The position numbers and the translations under genes were made by a program. The notes under the pieces were generated by a model that saw only the letters and a program-made list of their open reading frames with translations, had not been told where the DNA came from and did no database searches. From Mycobacterium sp. 1245111.1 (GTDB lineage Bacteria > Actinomycetota > Actinomycetes > Mycobacteriales > Mycobacteriaceae), in the NCBI RefSeq assembly GCF_001673405.1, contig NZ_LZLV01000047.1, forward strand, positions 1 to 64,000: a DNA stretch of 64,000 bases. The letters run 5' to 3'. Shown here piece by piece: positions 17,284 through 26,281 of this stretch (the stretch's first letter is position 1; every line of letters starts with the position of its first letter).

Positions 17284-19812
17284 GTGGGTCAACGCACCGT
17301 GGCGGTAATCGGACACGGGATGGTCGGGCACCGCTTCGTCGAGGCCCTGCGGACCCGCGATTCCGACGGGGCCTGGCGGGTCGTGGTATTCGGCGACGAG
17401 CCCGACGCTGCCTATGACCGGGTCGGGCTGTCGTCCTACGTCGGTGCGTGGGATCGCTCCTTGCTCGCGCTGGCCGGCAACGACTATGCGGGCGATCCCC
17501 TCGTCGAACTGCGCCTCGGCAGCGCGGTCACCGCCATCGACCGCGACGCCAAGCGGCTGACGATCGCGGATGGATCCGAACAGGCCTACGACGCGCTGGT
17601 GTTGGCGACCGGGTCGTATCCGTTCGTGCCGCCGGTACCCGGCAAAGACTCCCCCGGCTGCCACGTCTACCGGACGCTGGACGACCTGGACGCGATCCGC
17701 GCTGACGCCGAGGCCGCGCTGGCCCGCGACAGCGAGGCCGTCGGCATCGTCGTCGGCGGCGGGCTGCTCGGCCTGGAAGCCGCCAACGCCTTACGCCTGC
17801 TCGGAATACGGCCCCACGTCGTCGAATTCGCGCCCCGACTGATGCCCCTGCAGGTCGACCAGGCCGGCGGCGAGCATCTGTTGCGGTCGGTGCGTGAGCT
17901 CGGTATCGGGGTCACTGTCGGCGCGGGCACCTCGGCCATCGAGCCGATCGACGAGGGCGCCAACCGGCTGCGGGTGACGCTGAGCAACGACGAGGTGATC
18001 GATGCGGCGCTGCTCGTTTTCTCGGCAGGGGTGCGGCCGCGCGACGAGCTGGCCCGCGCGGCCGGCCTCGAGATCGGCGAACGCGGCGGCGTCGTCTGCG
18101 ACCTGACCTGCACGACAAGCGATTCCGCTGTGTATGCGATCGGCGAAGTCGCCGCGGTCGAAGGCCGCTGTTACGGCCTGGTGGCACCGGGCTACACGAC
18201 CGCAGAAATCGTCGCCGACCGGCTGCTCGACGGCGACGCCGAATTCCCGGGCGCCGACATGTCCACCAAGCTCAAGCTGCTGGGTGTCGACGTGGCCAGC
18301 TTCGGTGACGCGCTGGCCACCACGCCCGGCGCGTTGGAAGTCGTGGTGTCCGACCCGATCGGCGGCACCTACGCCAAGCTGGTGCTGTCCGACGACGCTC
18401 AAACGCTGCTCGGCGGCGTCCTAGTGGGCGACGCATCCAGCTACGGGGTGCTGCGACCACTGGTCGGCTCTCAGCTGCCGGGTGATCCCGTCGCATTGAT
18501 CGCGCCGGCCGGAAGCGGCGGGGCCGCGATCGGCATCGGCGCACTGCCCGACGACGCGCAGATCTGCTCGTGCAACAACGTCACCAAGGCGGACCTGTGT
18601 TCGGCCATCGCCGACGGCGCGTGCACGGTGGCCGACCTCAAAGGTTGCACCGCCGCGGGCACGTCGTGCGGGTCGTGCGTGCCCCTGCTGTCGCAGTTGC
18701 TCACCGCCGAAGGCGTCGAGGTCTCAAAAGCGTTGTGCGAGCATTTCTCTCAGTCCCGCACCGAGCTGTTCGAGATCGTCCAAGCCAGCGGCCTGCGCAC
18801 CTTCTCCGGCTTGATCGAGCGGTACGGCACCGGAACCGGCTGCGACATCTGCAAACCGGCCGTCGCCTCGATCCTGGCCTCCACCAGCTCCGAGCACATC
18901 CTCGACGGCGAGGCGGCATCGTTGCAGGACACCAACGATCATTTCCTGGCCAACCTGCAGCGCAACGGCACCTATTCGGTGGTGCCGCGGGTGCCCGGCG
19001 GTGACATCACTGCCGAGCAGTTGATCCTGATCGGTGAGATCGCCCGCGACTTCGGGCTGTACACCAAAATCACCGGAGGCCAGCGCATCGACATGTTCGG
19101 CGCCACCGTCGACCAGCTCCCCCAGATCTGGCTGCGCCTCGTCGAGGGCGGAATGGAATCCGGCCACGCCTATGGCAAGTCGCTGCGCACCGTCAAAAGC
19201 TGTGTGGGCACCGACTGGTGCCGCTACGGCCAACAGGATTCGGTGCAGATGGCCATCGACCTCGAACTGCGTTACCGCGGGCTGCGGGCGCCGCACAAAA
19301 TCAAGATGGGCGTATCCGGGTGTGCCCGCGAATGTGCCGAGGCCCGCGGCAAAGACGTCGGCGTGATCGCCACCGAGGCCGGCTGGAACCTCTACGTCGG
19401 CGGCAACGGCGGCATGACCCCCAAACACGCCCAGCTGCTCGCCTCCGACCTCGACAGCGAAACCCTGGTCCGCTACATCGACCGCTTCCTGATGTACTAC
19501 ATCCGCACCGCGAACCGGTTACAGCGCACCGCGCCGTGGCTCGACGAACTCGACGGCGGCCTCGACCACCTCCACAACGTGATCATCGACGACTCCCTGG
19601 GCCTGGCAGCCGATTTCGAGGCGGCGATGGCACGCCACGTCGAAGGCTACGTCTGCGAATGGAAAGCCGTCCTCGACGACCCGGACAAGCTGGCCCGGTT
19701 CGTGACGTTCGTCAACGCACCCGGTGCACCCGACCCAACCGTCGAATTCACCGAAAAGAACGGGCGCAAGGTCCCGGTCCTGATCGGCACACCTACTGTG
19801 AGGAACCGCTGA
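17284..19812 (+). CDS. nirB: NADH-dependent assimilatory nitrite reductase large subunit NirB
   Basis: 842 residues, the usual NirB length. It holds an FAD/NAD(P)H reductase module (about 1-405; AVIGHGMVGHRF at the N-terminus), two BFD-type regions (CSCNNVTKADLC...CGSC near 425-465, and GCDICKP near 519), a nitrite/sulfite reductase half-domain, and a sirohaem/[4Fe-4S] site with Cys640, Cys646, Cys680 and Cys684 (SCVGTDWC and SGCAREC). It reduces nitrite to ammonium in the cytoplasm. The GTG start is supported by a strong GGAAAGGAG ribosome-binding site. nirD follows one base after the stop. A GlnR-type box precedes it. Confidence 0.96.
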   Translation: MGQRTVAVIGHGMVGHRFVEALRTRDSDGAWRVVVFGDEPDAAYDRVGLSSYVGAWDRSLLALAGNDYAGDPLVELRLGSAVTAIDRDAKRLTIADGSEQAYDALVLATGSYPFVPPVPGKDSPGCHVYRTLDDLDAIRADAEAALARDSEAVGIVVGGGLLGLEAANALRLLGIRPHVVEFAPRLMPLQVDQAGGEHLLRSVRELGIGVTVGAGTSAIEPIDEGANRLRVTLSNDEVIDAALLVFSAGVRPRDELARAAGLEIGERGGVVCDLTCTTSDSAVYAIGEVAAVEGRCYGLVAPGYTTAEIVADRLLDGDAEFPGADMSTKLKLLGVDVASFGDALATTPGALEVVVSDPIGGTYAKLVLSDDAQTLLGGVLVGDASSYGVLRPLVGSQLPGDPVALIAPAGSGGAAIGIGALPDDAQICSCNNVTKADLCSAIADGACTVADLKGCTAAGTSCGSCVPLLSQLLTAEGVEVSKALCEHFSQSRTELFEIVQASGLRTFSGLIERYGTGTGCDICKPAVASILASTSSEHILDGEAASLQDTNDHFLANLQRNGTYSVVPRVPGGDITAEQLILIGEIARDFGLYTKITGGQRIDMFGATVDQLPQIWLRLVEGGMESGHAYGKSLRTVKSCVGTDWCRYGQQDSVQMAIDLELRYRGLRAPHKIKMGVSGCARECAEARGKDVGVIATEAGWNLYVGGNGGMTPKHAQLLASDLDSETLVRYIDRFLMYYIRTANRLQRTAPWLDELDGGLDHLHNVIIDDSLGLAADFEAAMARHVEGYVCEWKAVLDDPDKLARFVTFVNAPGAPDPTVEFTEKNGRKVPVLIGTPTVRNR

Positions 19813-19813
19813 T

Positions 19814-20218
19814 ATGGCAACGTCTTTCGATCTCGGCCGCTGGCGTCACGACTGGACCGCTGCGTGCTCCGTCGCACAGCTGCAGCCGATGCGCGGCGTC
19901 GCGGTGCTTTTGCCCGACAACGCCCAGGTTGCACTGTTCCTGTTGGCCGACAACAGTATCCGTGCGGTCGGCAACATCGACCCGATCGGCCGTGCCGCCG
20001 TGCTGTCACGCGGCATTGTCGGCGACCGCGGCGGGTTCCCCGTCGTGCAATCGCCGCTGAAGAAGCAGGCCTTCAGCCTGCTCGACGGGCGGTGCCTGGA
20101 CGCCGAAGGGGTGTCGATCCCGGTGTACGCGACGCGCGTCGGCATCGACGGCACGGTGTGGGTGGCCAATTCGCCCGACATCCGCTTCGGTTACCGGCGC
20201 GTGGGTCTTTCGGCCTAA
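19814..20218 (+). CDS. nirD: Nitrite reductase small subunit NirD
   Basis: A 134-residue Rieske-fold subunit. The positions that hold Cys-His cluster ligands in true Rieske proteins are not Cys/His here (VGNIDPIGRAAVLSRGIVGD), as is normal for NirD, so it is structural rather than a redox carrier. It partners NirB. It starts one base after nirB and overlaps the convergent chelatase gene by 4 bp. Confidence 0.94.
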   Translation: MATSFDLGRWRHDWTAACSVAQLQPMRGVAVLLPDNAQVALFLLADNSIRAVGNIDPIGRAAVLSRGIVGDRGGFPVVQSPLKKQAFSLLDGRCLDAEGVSIPVYATRVGIDGTVWVANSPDIRFGYRRVGLSA

Positions 20219-20931
20219 CTCAACGCGCCCGCAAAGGCCGGCGCCGCGAGCACGGCTTCGCGTCGGCGACGGCAGGCCAGCCGGATCACCGCGGAGTGCA
20301 GACCCAGCGGTGCGGTCACCACATCGGCGTCCGCCTCATACAGGCGACCCTGAAAAAGGCCGTCGGCCAACAGGTATGACGCCAGTGCGACTCGGTGGGC
20401 GCCCGATTGACGGGCCGCGGCCACCACCTCGGGCACCGACGGGTAGCCGGAGCCGTCGCGGCAGGGAGCCGCGAACGCGATCGACACCCGGTGCCCGACC
20501 AACGCCGACAATGCGGCGGCCGTCTGACGCAACTCGCCTTGCCCCCGCCGATCGCGGGTACCGGCTGCGACCAGCACTACGTGATCGTCGCGGCGCCAGC
20601 CGGCGTCGATCAGTCGACACAGCAACGCGCGGGCCAACTCCGGCGACGGGCCGAGCGGACGCGCGACGGTGACGCGCTGATGGCCGGACTCGGCGACATA
20701 GCGCGGCAGGTCGACGCGGACGTGGTATCCGCTGGACAGCAGCGCCGGTACGACAACGGTCGGCTCATCGCGCAACGTGCCCAGCACCTCGGCGGGCGTG
20801 GGTCCCAGAACGTCGACGAACCCGACCCGCACCGGTTCGTCCAGCACACCGGCAACGGCCGCAGCCAGGTCACCGATCATCGTGACGCCCAACGGGTTTC
20901 GAGTCCCGTGGGCCACCAACAAGGTGGTCAC
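20215..20931 (-). CDS. Sirohydrochlorin ferrochelatase-like protein (CbiX/SirB type)
   Basis: 238 residues with two tandem CbiX half-domains: N-terminal VAHGTRNPLG, where the His is the expected metal-handling residue, and a second half beginning HVVLVAAGTRD. The second half lacks the matching His. Inserting Fe2+ into sirohydrochlorin makes the sirohaem that NirB needs, which explains the location. Start GTG, overlapping the end of nnaR by 4 bp, so nnaR and this gene form an operon. Cobalt rather than iron specificity cannot be excluded. Confidence 0.88.
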   Translation of the reverse strand: MTTLLVAHGTRNPLGVTMIGDLAAAVAGVLDEPVRVGFVDVLGPTPAEVLGTLRDEPTVVVPALLSSGYHVRVDLPRYVAESGHQRVTVARPLGPSPELARALLCRLIDAGWRRDDHVVLVAAGTRDRRGQGELRQTAAALSALVGHRVSIAFAAPCRDGSGYPSVPEVVAAARQSGAHRVALASYLLADGLFQGRLYEADADVVTAPLGLHSAVIRLACRRRREAVLAAPAFAGALS

Positions 20932-22070
20932 GTCGACGTCTCGTCTGGCATGAAGTCCACCGCCAGCCGATAGCCACGCTTGACCGCGGTGGCAATCAGC
21001 TCCTTGGCACCGATCGCCGACCGCAATCGTGCGACGGCGGCCTCCACGACGTGCGGGTCATCCCCGCCGAGCGCTTCCAGCATCACGTCACGCGACACCA
21101 CCGCGCCGGGGGCGGCGGCCAGCATCTTGAGCAGAACCAACGAGTTGGGCGAAAGGTCGCGCACCACGCCATCGACCACGGCGCAGTTGGCACGCACCCC
21201 CAGGGTGTGCCCGGCGACCACCAAATCCGGTTGGCGGCGCGGCAATTCGTCGACCACCGCACGCGCCAACGCCCCGAGCCGCATCCGTTCGGGTTGTACC
21301 GACGGCACGCCCGCACTGCACAACGGCCGGGCCGTCACCGGGCCCACGCAAAATGCGGTGACCGTCCCGGTCATCGCCCGTCGCACGGCCTCGGTGAGCC
21401 GCAGCTCCTCGGCGCGCATCAGGAACGACGCCGCTGCGGGCGCCGAGGTGAACGTGATCGCGTCCACTCCGCCGAGCGCGACCTTTTCGATCAGTGCGTC
21501 CAGCGGGCCGAGGTCCTCCGGCGGCTCCCACCGATACACCGGCACCCCTACGACCGTTGCGCCACGTTCGGCGAGCGTGTCGATGAATCCCGGCACCGGA
21601 TCCCAATCGTCGGTGGCACCGTGCAGCTGCACCGCGACGCGCTTGCCCTTGAGGTCGTCGACGGTCAGGTGGGCGAGCACCTCTTCGGACGACTCGGAGA
21701 CAGGTGACCACTCTTCGCGCAGGCCCGCCGCCCGCAGTGCGCCGGTCGCCTTCGGCCCGCGGGAGATCACCCGGGCCTTGCCCAGAGCAGCCAGCAGCTG
21801 TTCCGCCAGTCCCCAGCCCTCGGCCGCTTCGACCCAGCCGCGAAACCCGATTCCGGTGGTGGCGATCAGAACATCGGGAGGCGCGTCGATGACATCGTGG
21901 GTGGCGGCTCGCAGCCGCACGTCATCGGCGAGCGGGACCATGCTCATGGCCGCCCCGGTCACCACCTCGGCTCCGCGCCGGCGCAGCATCGTGGCGAATT
22001 CGTCGACCCGCCGCGACGCGGTGATCGCCACGGTGAATCCCGTCAGCGACGCACTATCCGGCTCGGTCAT
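20928..22070 (-). CDS. nnaR: HemD-like nitrate-assimilation regulator (NnaR)
   Basis: 380 residues. Positions 1-265 are a uroporphyrinogen-III-synthase (HemD) fold (VAITASRRVDEFATMLRRRG, ITFTSAPAAASF, FCVGPVTA). Positions about 285-375 are an OmpR/PhoB-type winged-helix DNA-binding domain (LSPNSLVLLKMLAAAPGAVVSRD ending in KRGYRL). The same architecture and neighbourhood (nirBD, cbiX, narK) define NnaR, known in M. smegmatis and Streptomyces to cooperate with GlnR in switching on nitrate/nitrite genes. Whether the HemD part is catalytic or senses a ligand is not clear from sequence. First gene of an operon with the chelatase; its upstream region carries the same 66-bp element as narK, so autoregulation is plausible. 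Confidence 0.92.
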   Translation of the reverse strand: MTEPDSASLTGFTVAITASRRVDEFATMLRRRGAEVVTGAAMSMVPLADDVRLRAATHDVIDAPPDVLIATTGIGFRGWVEAAEGWGLAEQLLAALGKARVISRGPKATGALRAAGLREEWSPVSESSEEVLAHLTVDDLKGKRVAVQLHGATDDWDPVPGFIDTLAERGATVVGVPVYRWEPPEDLGPLDALIEKVALGGVDAITFTSAPAAASFLMRAEELRLTEAVRRAMTGTVTAFCVGPVTARPLCSAGVPSVQPERMRLGALARAVVDELPRRQPDLVVAGHTLGVRANCAVVDGVVRDLSPNSLVLLKMLAAAPGAVVSRDVMLEALGGDDPHVVEAAVARLRSAIGAKELIATAVKRGYRLAVDFMPDETST

Positions 22071-22433
22071 ACCGCGCCTCGTCCCCTCGATTGGCCAATG
22101 CCCCTGCCCGTTCCGCTGTTATCTGACGAACTTATGAGGGCGATGTTGCTGCCCCGATGCCCGCGATGTCGCCGCGATGAATTCGCCCTCACGTCCGCCC
22201 GGACGGCGATGTGAGCCGGGAGAAGTACCAGGTGAGGCGATGTCTGGCGCGCTATACCAGCGTCGCCGAATGCGTGCCGAGTTGCAAATCGCGGCAATGT
22301 TCCATTGCTCACCACCCACGCGACCCGCGTGCGAACTCACGGTGATGTGCGGCAATCGACTGGTTACCACCGGTAATCGCCGGGTGATGGCGGCATAACG
22401 GTCGGGCAATGCCCCGATGGTGAAGTGGTTGCC
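22071..22433. promoter_or_regulatory. Divergent regulatory region between nnaR and glbN
   Basis: 363 bp without a credible gene. Besides the shared narK/nnaR element it holds five copies of a GCGATGT-like octamer (22139, 22162, 22205, 22236, and 22341 as GGTGATGT), a perfect palindrome GCAATG-TTC-CATTGC (22294-22308), and TTACC-ACC-GGTAA (22364-22376) 58 bp before glbN. The density of repeats points to several transcription-factor sites controlling both genes. Confidence 0.55.
22128..22193 (-). promoter_or_regulatory. nnaR promoter/operator element shared with narK
   Basis: Counterpart of 1584-1649: about 49 of 66 positions match without gaps. It lies 58-123 bp upstream of the nnaR start, against 10-75 bp for narK, so the conserved block moves as a unit and is not explained by shared coding or leader sequence. 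The gene-proximal end contains a possible -10 (CATAAG on the minus strand). Confidence 0.65.
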
Positions 22434-22859
22434 ATGGGAATGTTGTCACTTCTGCGCCAGCGCAAAGCGCCTGTTCCCGCCGAATCGGTCAGTATCTTCG
22501 ACGCGATCGGCGGCTACGAGGCGCTCGAAATCGTCGTCGAGGACTTCTACATGCGGGTTCTTGCCGACGACCAATTGGCCGGCTTTTTCGCCGGATCGAA
22601 TATGAACCGGCTCAAGGGCAAGCAGATCGAGTTCTTCGCGGCCGCACTCGGCGGTGCCGAACCGTATACCGGCGCCCCGATGAAGCAGGTCCATCAAGGC
22701 CGCGGCATCATGATGTCCCACTTCTCCTTGGTGGCCGGGCACTTGACCGATGCGCTGTTCGCCGCCGGCGTGCCGCGAACAACCGTCGACGAGATCATCG
22801 GCGCGATCGCTCCGCTGGCCGCCGATATCGCGTCGGATCACGCGACCGCGCAAACCTGA
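22434..22859 (+). CDS. glbN: Truncated haemoglobin N (group I), nitric oxide dioxygenase
   Basis: A 141-residue group I truncated haemoglobin. Characteristic features are the pre-A segment [11 protein letters not shown], Tyr B10 in [10 protein letters not shown], the conserved block [33 protein letters not shown], and the proximal His in [10 protein letters not shown]. In M. tuberculosis the protein oxidises NO to nitrate aerobically. Next to nitrate/nitrite reductases, its likely job is removing NO made during nitrite reduction. The ATG at 22434 matches the known N-terminus. Upstream palindromes suggest regulation shared with nitrogen genes. Confidence 0.95.
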   Translation: MGMLSLLRQRKAPVPAESVSIFDAIGGYEALEIVVEDFYMRVLADDQLAGFFAGSNMNRLKGKQIEFFAAALGGAEPYTGAPMKQVHQGRGIMMSHFSLVAGHLTDALFAAGVPRTTVDEIIGAIAPLAADIASDHATAQT

Positions 22860-22893
22860 TCGGCGCGCCGCCCGGGTCGGCGACAATGCAGGC

Positions 22894-23652
22894 ATGGGCC
22901 GGACGTTCGACGAGTTGGTTTCCGAAGCCGCGGCGGCGCCGATCGATGGCTGGGACTTCTCCTGGCTCGACGGCCGCGCTACCGAGCAGCGCCCGTCTTG
23001 GGGCTATCAGCGGTTGATGAGTCAGCGGCTGGCGACGGCGTCGGCGGCATTGGATATCGACACAGGCGGCGGCGAGGTGCTTTCTGGGGCCGAGGTTTTC
23101 CCACCGACGATGGTCGCCACCGAGTCCTGGCCGCCGAACGCGATCTTGGCCACCAAACTGTTGCATCCGCGCGGAGTCGTGGTGGTGGCCACGCGCGGCG
23201 ATGACCCCAGGCTGCCGTTCGCCGACGAGGCGTTCGACCTGGTGACCAGCCGGCACGCGACCGTGGTGCGGTGGGAGGAGATCGCGCGGGTGCTGCGGCC
23301 GGGTGGCGGCTACCTCGCCCAGCAGATCGGGCCCGCGACCATGCGGGAGTTGTTCGAGTACTTCCTCGGTCCGCAGCCGTCGAAATGGGCTGAGCTGCAA
23401 CCGGATACCCAGACGGCGCAGGCCGAGTCGGCCGGCCTGGAGGTCCTGCAGATGCGCCTCGAACGCCTCCGCGCCGAGTTCTTCGACGTCGGTGCGGTGA
23501 TCTATTTCCTGCGCAAGGTGATCTGGACGGTGCCCGACTTCACCGTCGAGCGCTACCGCGACCGGCTGCTCGAGATGCACGAGCACATCGAGGCGAACGG
23601 GCCGTTCGTCGCGCATTCGACCCGGCTGCTGGTCGAAGCCCGCAAGCCATAG
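22894..23652 (+). CDS. Class I SAM-dependent methyltransferase, unknown substrate
   Basis: 252 residues. The fold is suggested by LPFADEAFDLVTSRHATVVRW (motif II/III region, near 108-128) followed by IARVLRPGGGYLAQQIG. The usual glycine-rich motif I is poorly kept: the segment WPPNAILATKLLHPRGVVVVATRGDD takes its place. It begins 34 bp after glbN on the same strand and may share its transcript. In M. tuberculosis lprI occupies the equivalent position. It converges on the pseudouridine synthase with a 30-bp gap. Confidence 0.8.
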   Translation: MGRTFDELVSEAAAAPIDGWDFSWLDGRATEQRPSWGYQRLMSQRLATASAALDIDTGGGEVLSGAEVFPPTMVATESWPPNAILATKLLHPRGVVVVATRGDDPRLPFADEAFDLVTSRHATVVRWEEIARVLRPGGGYLAQQIGPATMRELFEYFLGPQPSKWAELQPDTQTAQAESAGLEVLQMRLERLRAEFFDVGAVIYFLRKVIWTVPDFTVERYRDRLLEMHEHIEANGPFVAHSTRLLVEARKP

Positions 23653-23682
23653 CGACCGATCGCGGTGCCGGAGTCTGCGCAG

Positions 23683-24609
23683 CTAGTGTTCGGCCCGCAG
23701 CACGTCGAGGGCATGCTGTAGATCCGCAGGGTAAGGGCTGACAAATTCGACCTGCCGGCCGTCGCCGGGATGGATGAACGACAGCGACCGCGCATGCAGC
23801 CATTGCCGTTCCAGCCCAAGCTTTTCCGCGAGTTTTGGGTTCGCACCGTAGGTCAGGTCACCGCAACACGGATGATGCAGCGCCGCGAAATGCACCCGAA
23901 TCTGGTGTGTGCGACCGGTTTCCAGATGCACATCCAACAGGCTTGCGGCGACGAAGGCTTCGACGGTGTCGTAATGGGTCAGGCTGTGCCGGCCATCGGA
24001 GGTGACGGCGAACTTCCAGTCGTGGCCGCGGTGACGGCCGATCGGCGCGTCGATGGTTCCACTGGACGGGTCCGGATGTCCTTGTACCAGAGCGTGATAC
24101 CGCTTGTCGACGGTGCGCTGTTTGAACGCCCGCTTGAGCAGCGTGTACGCCCGCTCGGAGATCGCGACGACCATCACTCCGGAGGTGCCGACGTCGAGGC
24201 GATGCACGATCCCCTGCCGCTCATGCACGCCCGACGTGGTGATCCGGTAACCGGCCGCGGCCAGCCCGCCGAGCACGGTCGGCCCGGTCCAGCCGACCGA
24301 CGCATGCGCGGCGACCCCGGCCGGCTTGTCCACAACGACGATGTCGTCGTCGGAGTAGAGGATGTCCATGCCCTCGATGTCGACGGGTGTGTTCTGCACC
24401 GGTGCCGGCGCGTCGGGAATCCGCACCTGCAGCCAGGCTCCGGCGGTCAGCCGATCCGACTTGCCCGCGGCCACCCCGTCCAGTTCGACGCCGCCGTCTT
24501 CGGCCATCGCCGCGGCGGCGGTGCGGGATACCCCGAGCAGCCGCGCGACCCCGGCATCGACCCGCATGCCCGCGAGGCCCTCCGGCACGGGCATGGACCG
24601 ATCGGTCAT
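23683..24609 (-). CDS. RluD-type RNA pseudouridine synthase
   Basis: 308 residues. An N-terminal S4-like RNA-binding region ([21 protein letters not shown]) precedes the catalytic domain with the motif [15 protein letters not shown] (near 138-152), whose Asp is the nucleophile, and later [13 protein letters not shown]. It would modify 23S rRNA or tRNA uridines; the exact site is not deducible. The ATG overlaps the lspA stop as ATGA. Equivalent to Rv1540 next to lspA. Confidence 0.92.
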   Translation of the reverse strand: MTDRSMPVPEGLAGMRVDAGVARLLGVSRTAAAAMAEDGGVELDGVAAGKSDRLTAGAWLQVRIPDAPAPVQNTPVDIEGMDILYSDDDIVVVDKPAGVAAHASVGWTGPTVLGGLAAAGYRITTSGVHERQGIVHRLDVGTSGVMVVAISERAYTLLKRAFKQRTVDKRYHALVQGHPDPSSGTIDAPIGRHRGHDWKFAVTSDGRHSLTHYDTVEAFVAASLLDVHLETGRTHQIRVHFAALHHPCCGDLTYGANPKLAEKLGLERQWLHARSLSFIHPGDGRQVEFVSPYPADLQHALDVLRAEH

Positions 24610-25229
24610 TGAGGTCCGTCGACGCCCTCGGCAGGCTCCTCCGCCGCGTCGCCACGCTCTGCGTCGTCGGCGGGCACCCGGCGGCCGACGGTGTCGAAAT
24701 CGAATCCGAGCGCCGACAGGGTGACCAGCAGGATCGCTCCTCCGACGACCGACGGATCGGCGACATTGAACACCGGCCACCAGCCGATCGACAAGAAGTC
24801 CACGACGTGCCCGCGCAGCGGTCCCGGCGAGCGGAAGAACCGGTCGACCAGGTTGCCCATCGCGCCACCCAGGATCATCCCGAGGCCGACGGCCCACCAG
24901 GTCGACACCAGCCGCCGGCCCATCCAGAAGATCCCGGCCACCACAGCGGTTGCAATCAACGTCAGCATCCAGGTGTAGCCGGTCGCCATCGAGAACGCCG
25001 CCCCGGAGTTGCGGACCAGGGTCCAGGTGACGGTGTCACCGATGATCGGCACCGGCTGACCGGGGGTCAGCAGCTTGACCGCGGCCACCTTGGTGACGAT
25101 GTCCAGCGCCAGCACGACAGCCGCGACCGACAGCAACAGTGGCTGCCGGCGCCGCGGCGTGACCTCGGCTTCTGAGCCCGTATCGGCCTCTGTCACCGGA
25201 TCCGCCGATCCCGCTGGTTGGTCAGTCAC
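24606..25229 (-). CDS. lspA: Lipoprotein signal peptidase (signal peptidase II)
   Basis: A 207-residue inner-membrane aspartyl protease that cleaves prolipoprotein signal peptides after lipidation. Four hydrophobic segments are visible, with both catalytic Asp motifs: [12 protein letters not shown] near residue 125 and [11 protein letters not shown] near 153. An extended charged N-terminus precedes TM1 and an acidic tail follows the last one, as in mycobacterial LspA. The GTG at 25229 is chosen because upstream in-frame residues look non-coding. Translationally coupled to the pseudouridine synthase gene. Confidence 0.94.
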   Translation of the reverse strand: MTDQPAGSADPVTEADTGSEAEVTPRRRQPLLLSVAAVVLALDIVTKVAAVKLLTPGQPVPIIGDTVTWTLVRNSGAAFSMATGYTWMLTLIATAVVAGIFWMGRRLVSTWWAVGLGMILGGAMGNLVDRFFRSPGPLRGHVVDFLSIGWWPVFNVADPSVVGGAILLVTLSALGFDFDTVGRRVPADDAERGDAAEEPAEGVDGPQ

Positions 25230-25360
25230 GCCTCCATCATCCACTAGGGGCCGCCACGACCACGACCCGCCGCGCTGGCGGTCGCTCGGGCTACCGGCGT
25301 CGACCCGCTGCACCCGGCCACGCCGCGCTGGCGATCGCCGCGATGCGGGATGATCTACCG

Positions 25361-26281
25361 ATGGGCCGCGTGACCGTCATCGCCACCGGGGGGACCATCG
25401 CCAGCAGCGCCGCGGCCGACGGGGTGCAGCGTCCGACCCACGGCGGTGCCGATCTCGCCGCCGGCCTCGATGTCGACGTGGTCGACGTGATGACGAAAGA
25501 CAGCTCGCAGGTGACACCGGCGGACTGGGACGTGATCGGCGCGGCGGCCCGGTCCGCGGTCGACGCCGGCGCCACGGGTGTGGTCGTGACCCACGGCACC
25601 GACACCCTCGAGGAGACCGCGCTGTGGCTGGATCTGACCTACGCCGGTGCCGGTCCGCTGGTGATCACGGGCGCGATGCGCGGCGCCGATGCCCCCGACG
25701 CGGACGGACCGGGCAATCTGCGTGACGCCGTCGCGGTGGCCTCGGCGCCCGCCGCACGCGAGATCGGTGTGCTGGTGTCGTTCGCCGGCCAAATTCTGCG
25801 GCCGGCGGGGCTGCACAAGGTGGCCAGCGGTATCGGTTTCGCGGGCACTGTGCTCGGCACCGTGGACGGCGGAGTGACGTTGGCGCAGAACAAGACTCGC
25901 CCGTTGCTCGGCGAACTGCGCGCGGCGGACGCGCCGCGGGTCGACGTCGTCGCGACGTACGCCGGCGCCGATGCGACCGCGATGAACGCCCTGGTGGACG
26001 GTGGTGCGCGCGGCATCGTGCTGGAAGCGTTGGGTTCGGGCAACGCGCCCGCGTCCGTGATCGACGGGGTACGACGGCACTGCCGCGACGGGGTCACGGT
26101 CGCGGTGTCGACCCGGGTGGTCGGCGGCGTGGTGAGCCCGGGCTACGGACCGGGCCGCGACCTGGTCGACGCCGGCGCGGTCATGGTGCCCAGGCTGCCG
26201 GCGAGCCAGGCCAGGGTGCTGACGATGGCCGCGCTGGCAGCGGGGCTACCCCTGCGCGACGTCGTCGACCGAATGCTCTGA
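25361..26281 (+). CDS. ansA: L-asparaginase (AnsA type)
   Basis: 306 residues. Both asparaginase signatures are present: [10 protein letters not shown] near residue 5 with the nucleophilic Thr, and [13 protein letters not shown] near 75 with the second Thr-Asp. It hydrolyses asparagine to aspartate and ammonium; no signal peptide, so cytoplasmic. The ATG at 25361 gives the expected length; another in-frame ATG lies six codons upstream. The 3' end overlaps dinX by 36 bp in convergent orientation. Conserved mycobacterial neighbour of lspA and dinX. Confidence 0.93.
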   Translation: MGRVTVIATGGTIASSAAADGVQRPTHGGADLAAGLDVDVVDVMTKDSSQVTPADWDVIGAAARSAVDAGATGVVVTHGTDTLEETALWLDLTYAGAGPLVITGAMRGADAPDADGPGNLRDAVAVASAPAAREIGVLVSFAGQILRPAGLHKVASGIGFAGTVLGTVDGGVTLAQNKTRPLLGELRAADAPRVDVVATYAGADATAMNALVDGGARGIVLEALGSGNAPASVIDGVRRHCRDGVTVAVSTRVVGGVVSPGYGPGRDLVDAGAVMVPRLPASQARVLTMAALAAGLPLRDVVDRML

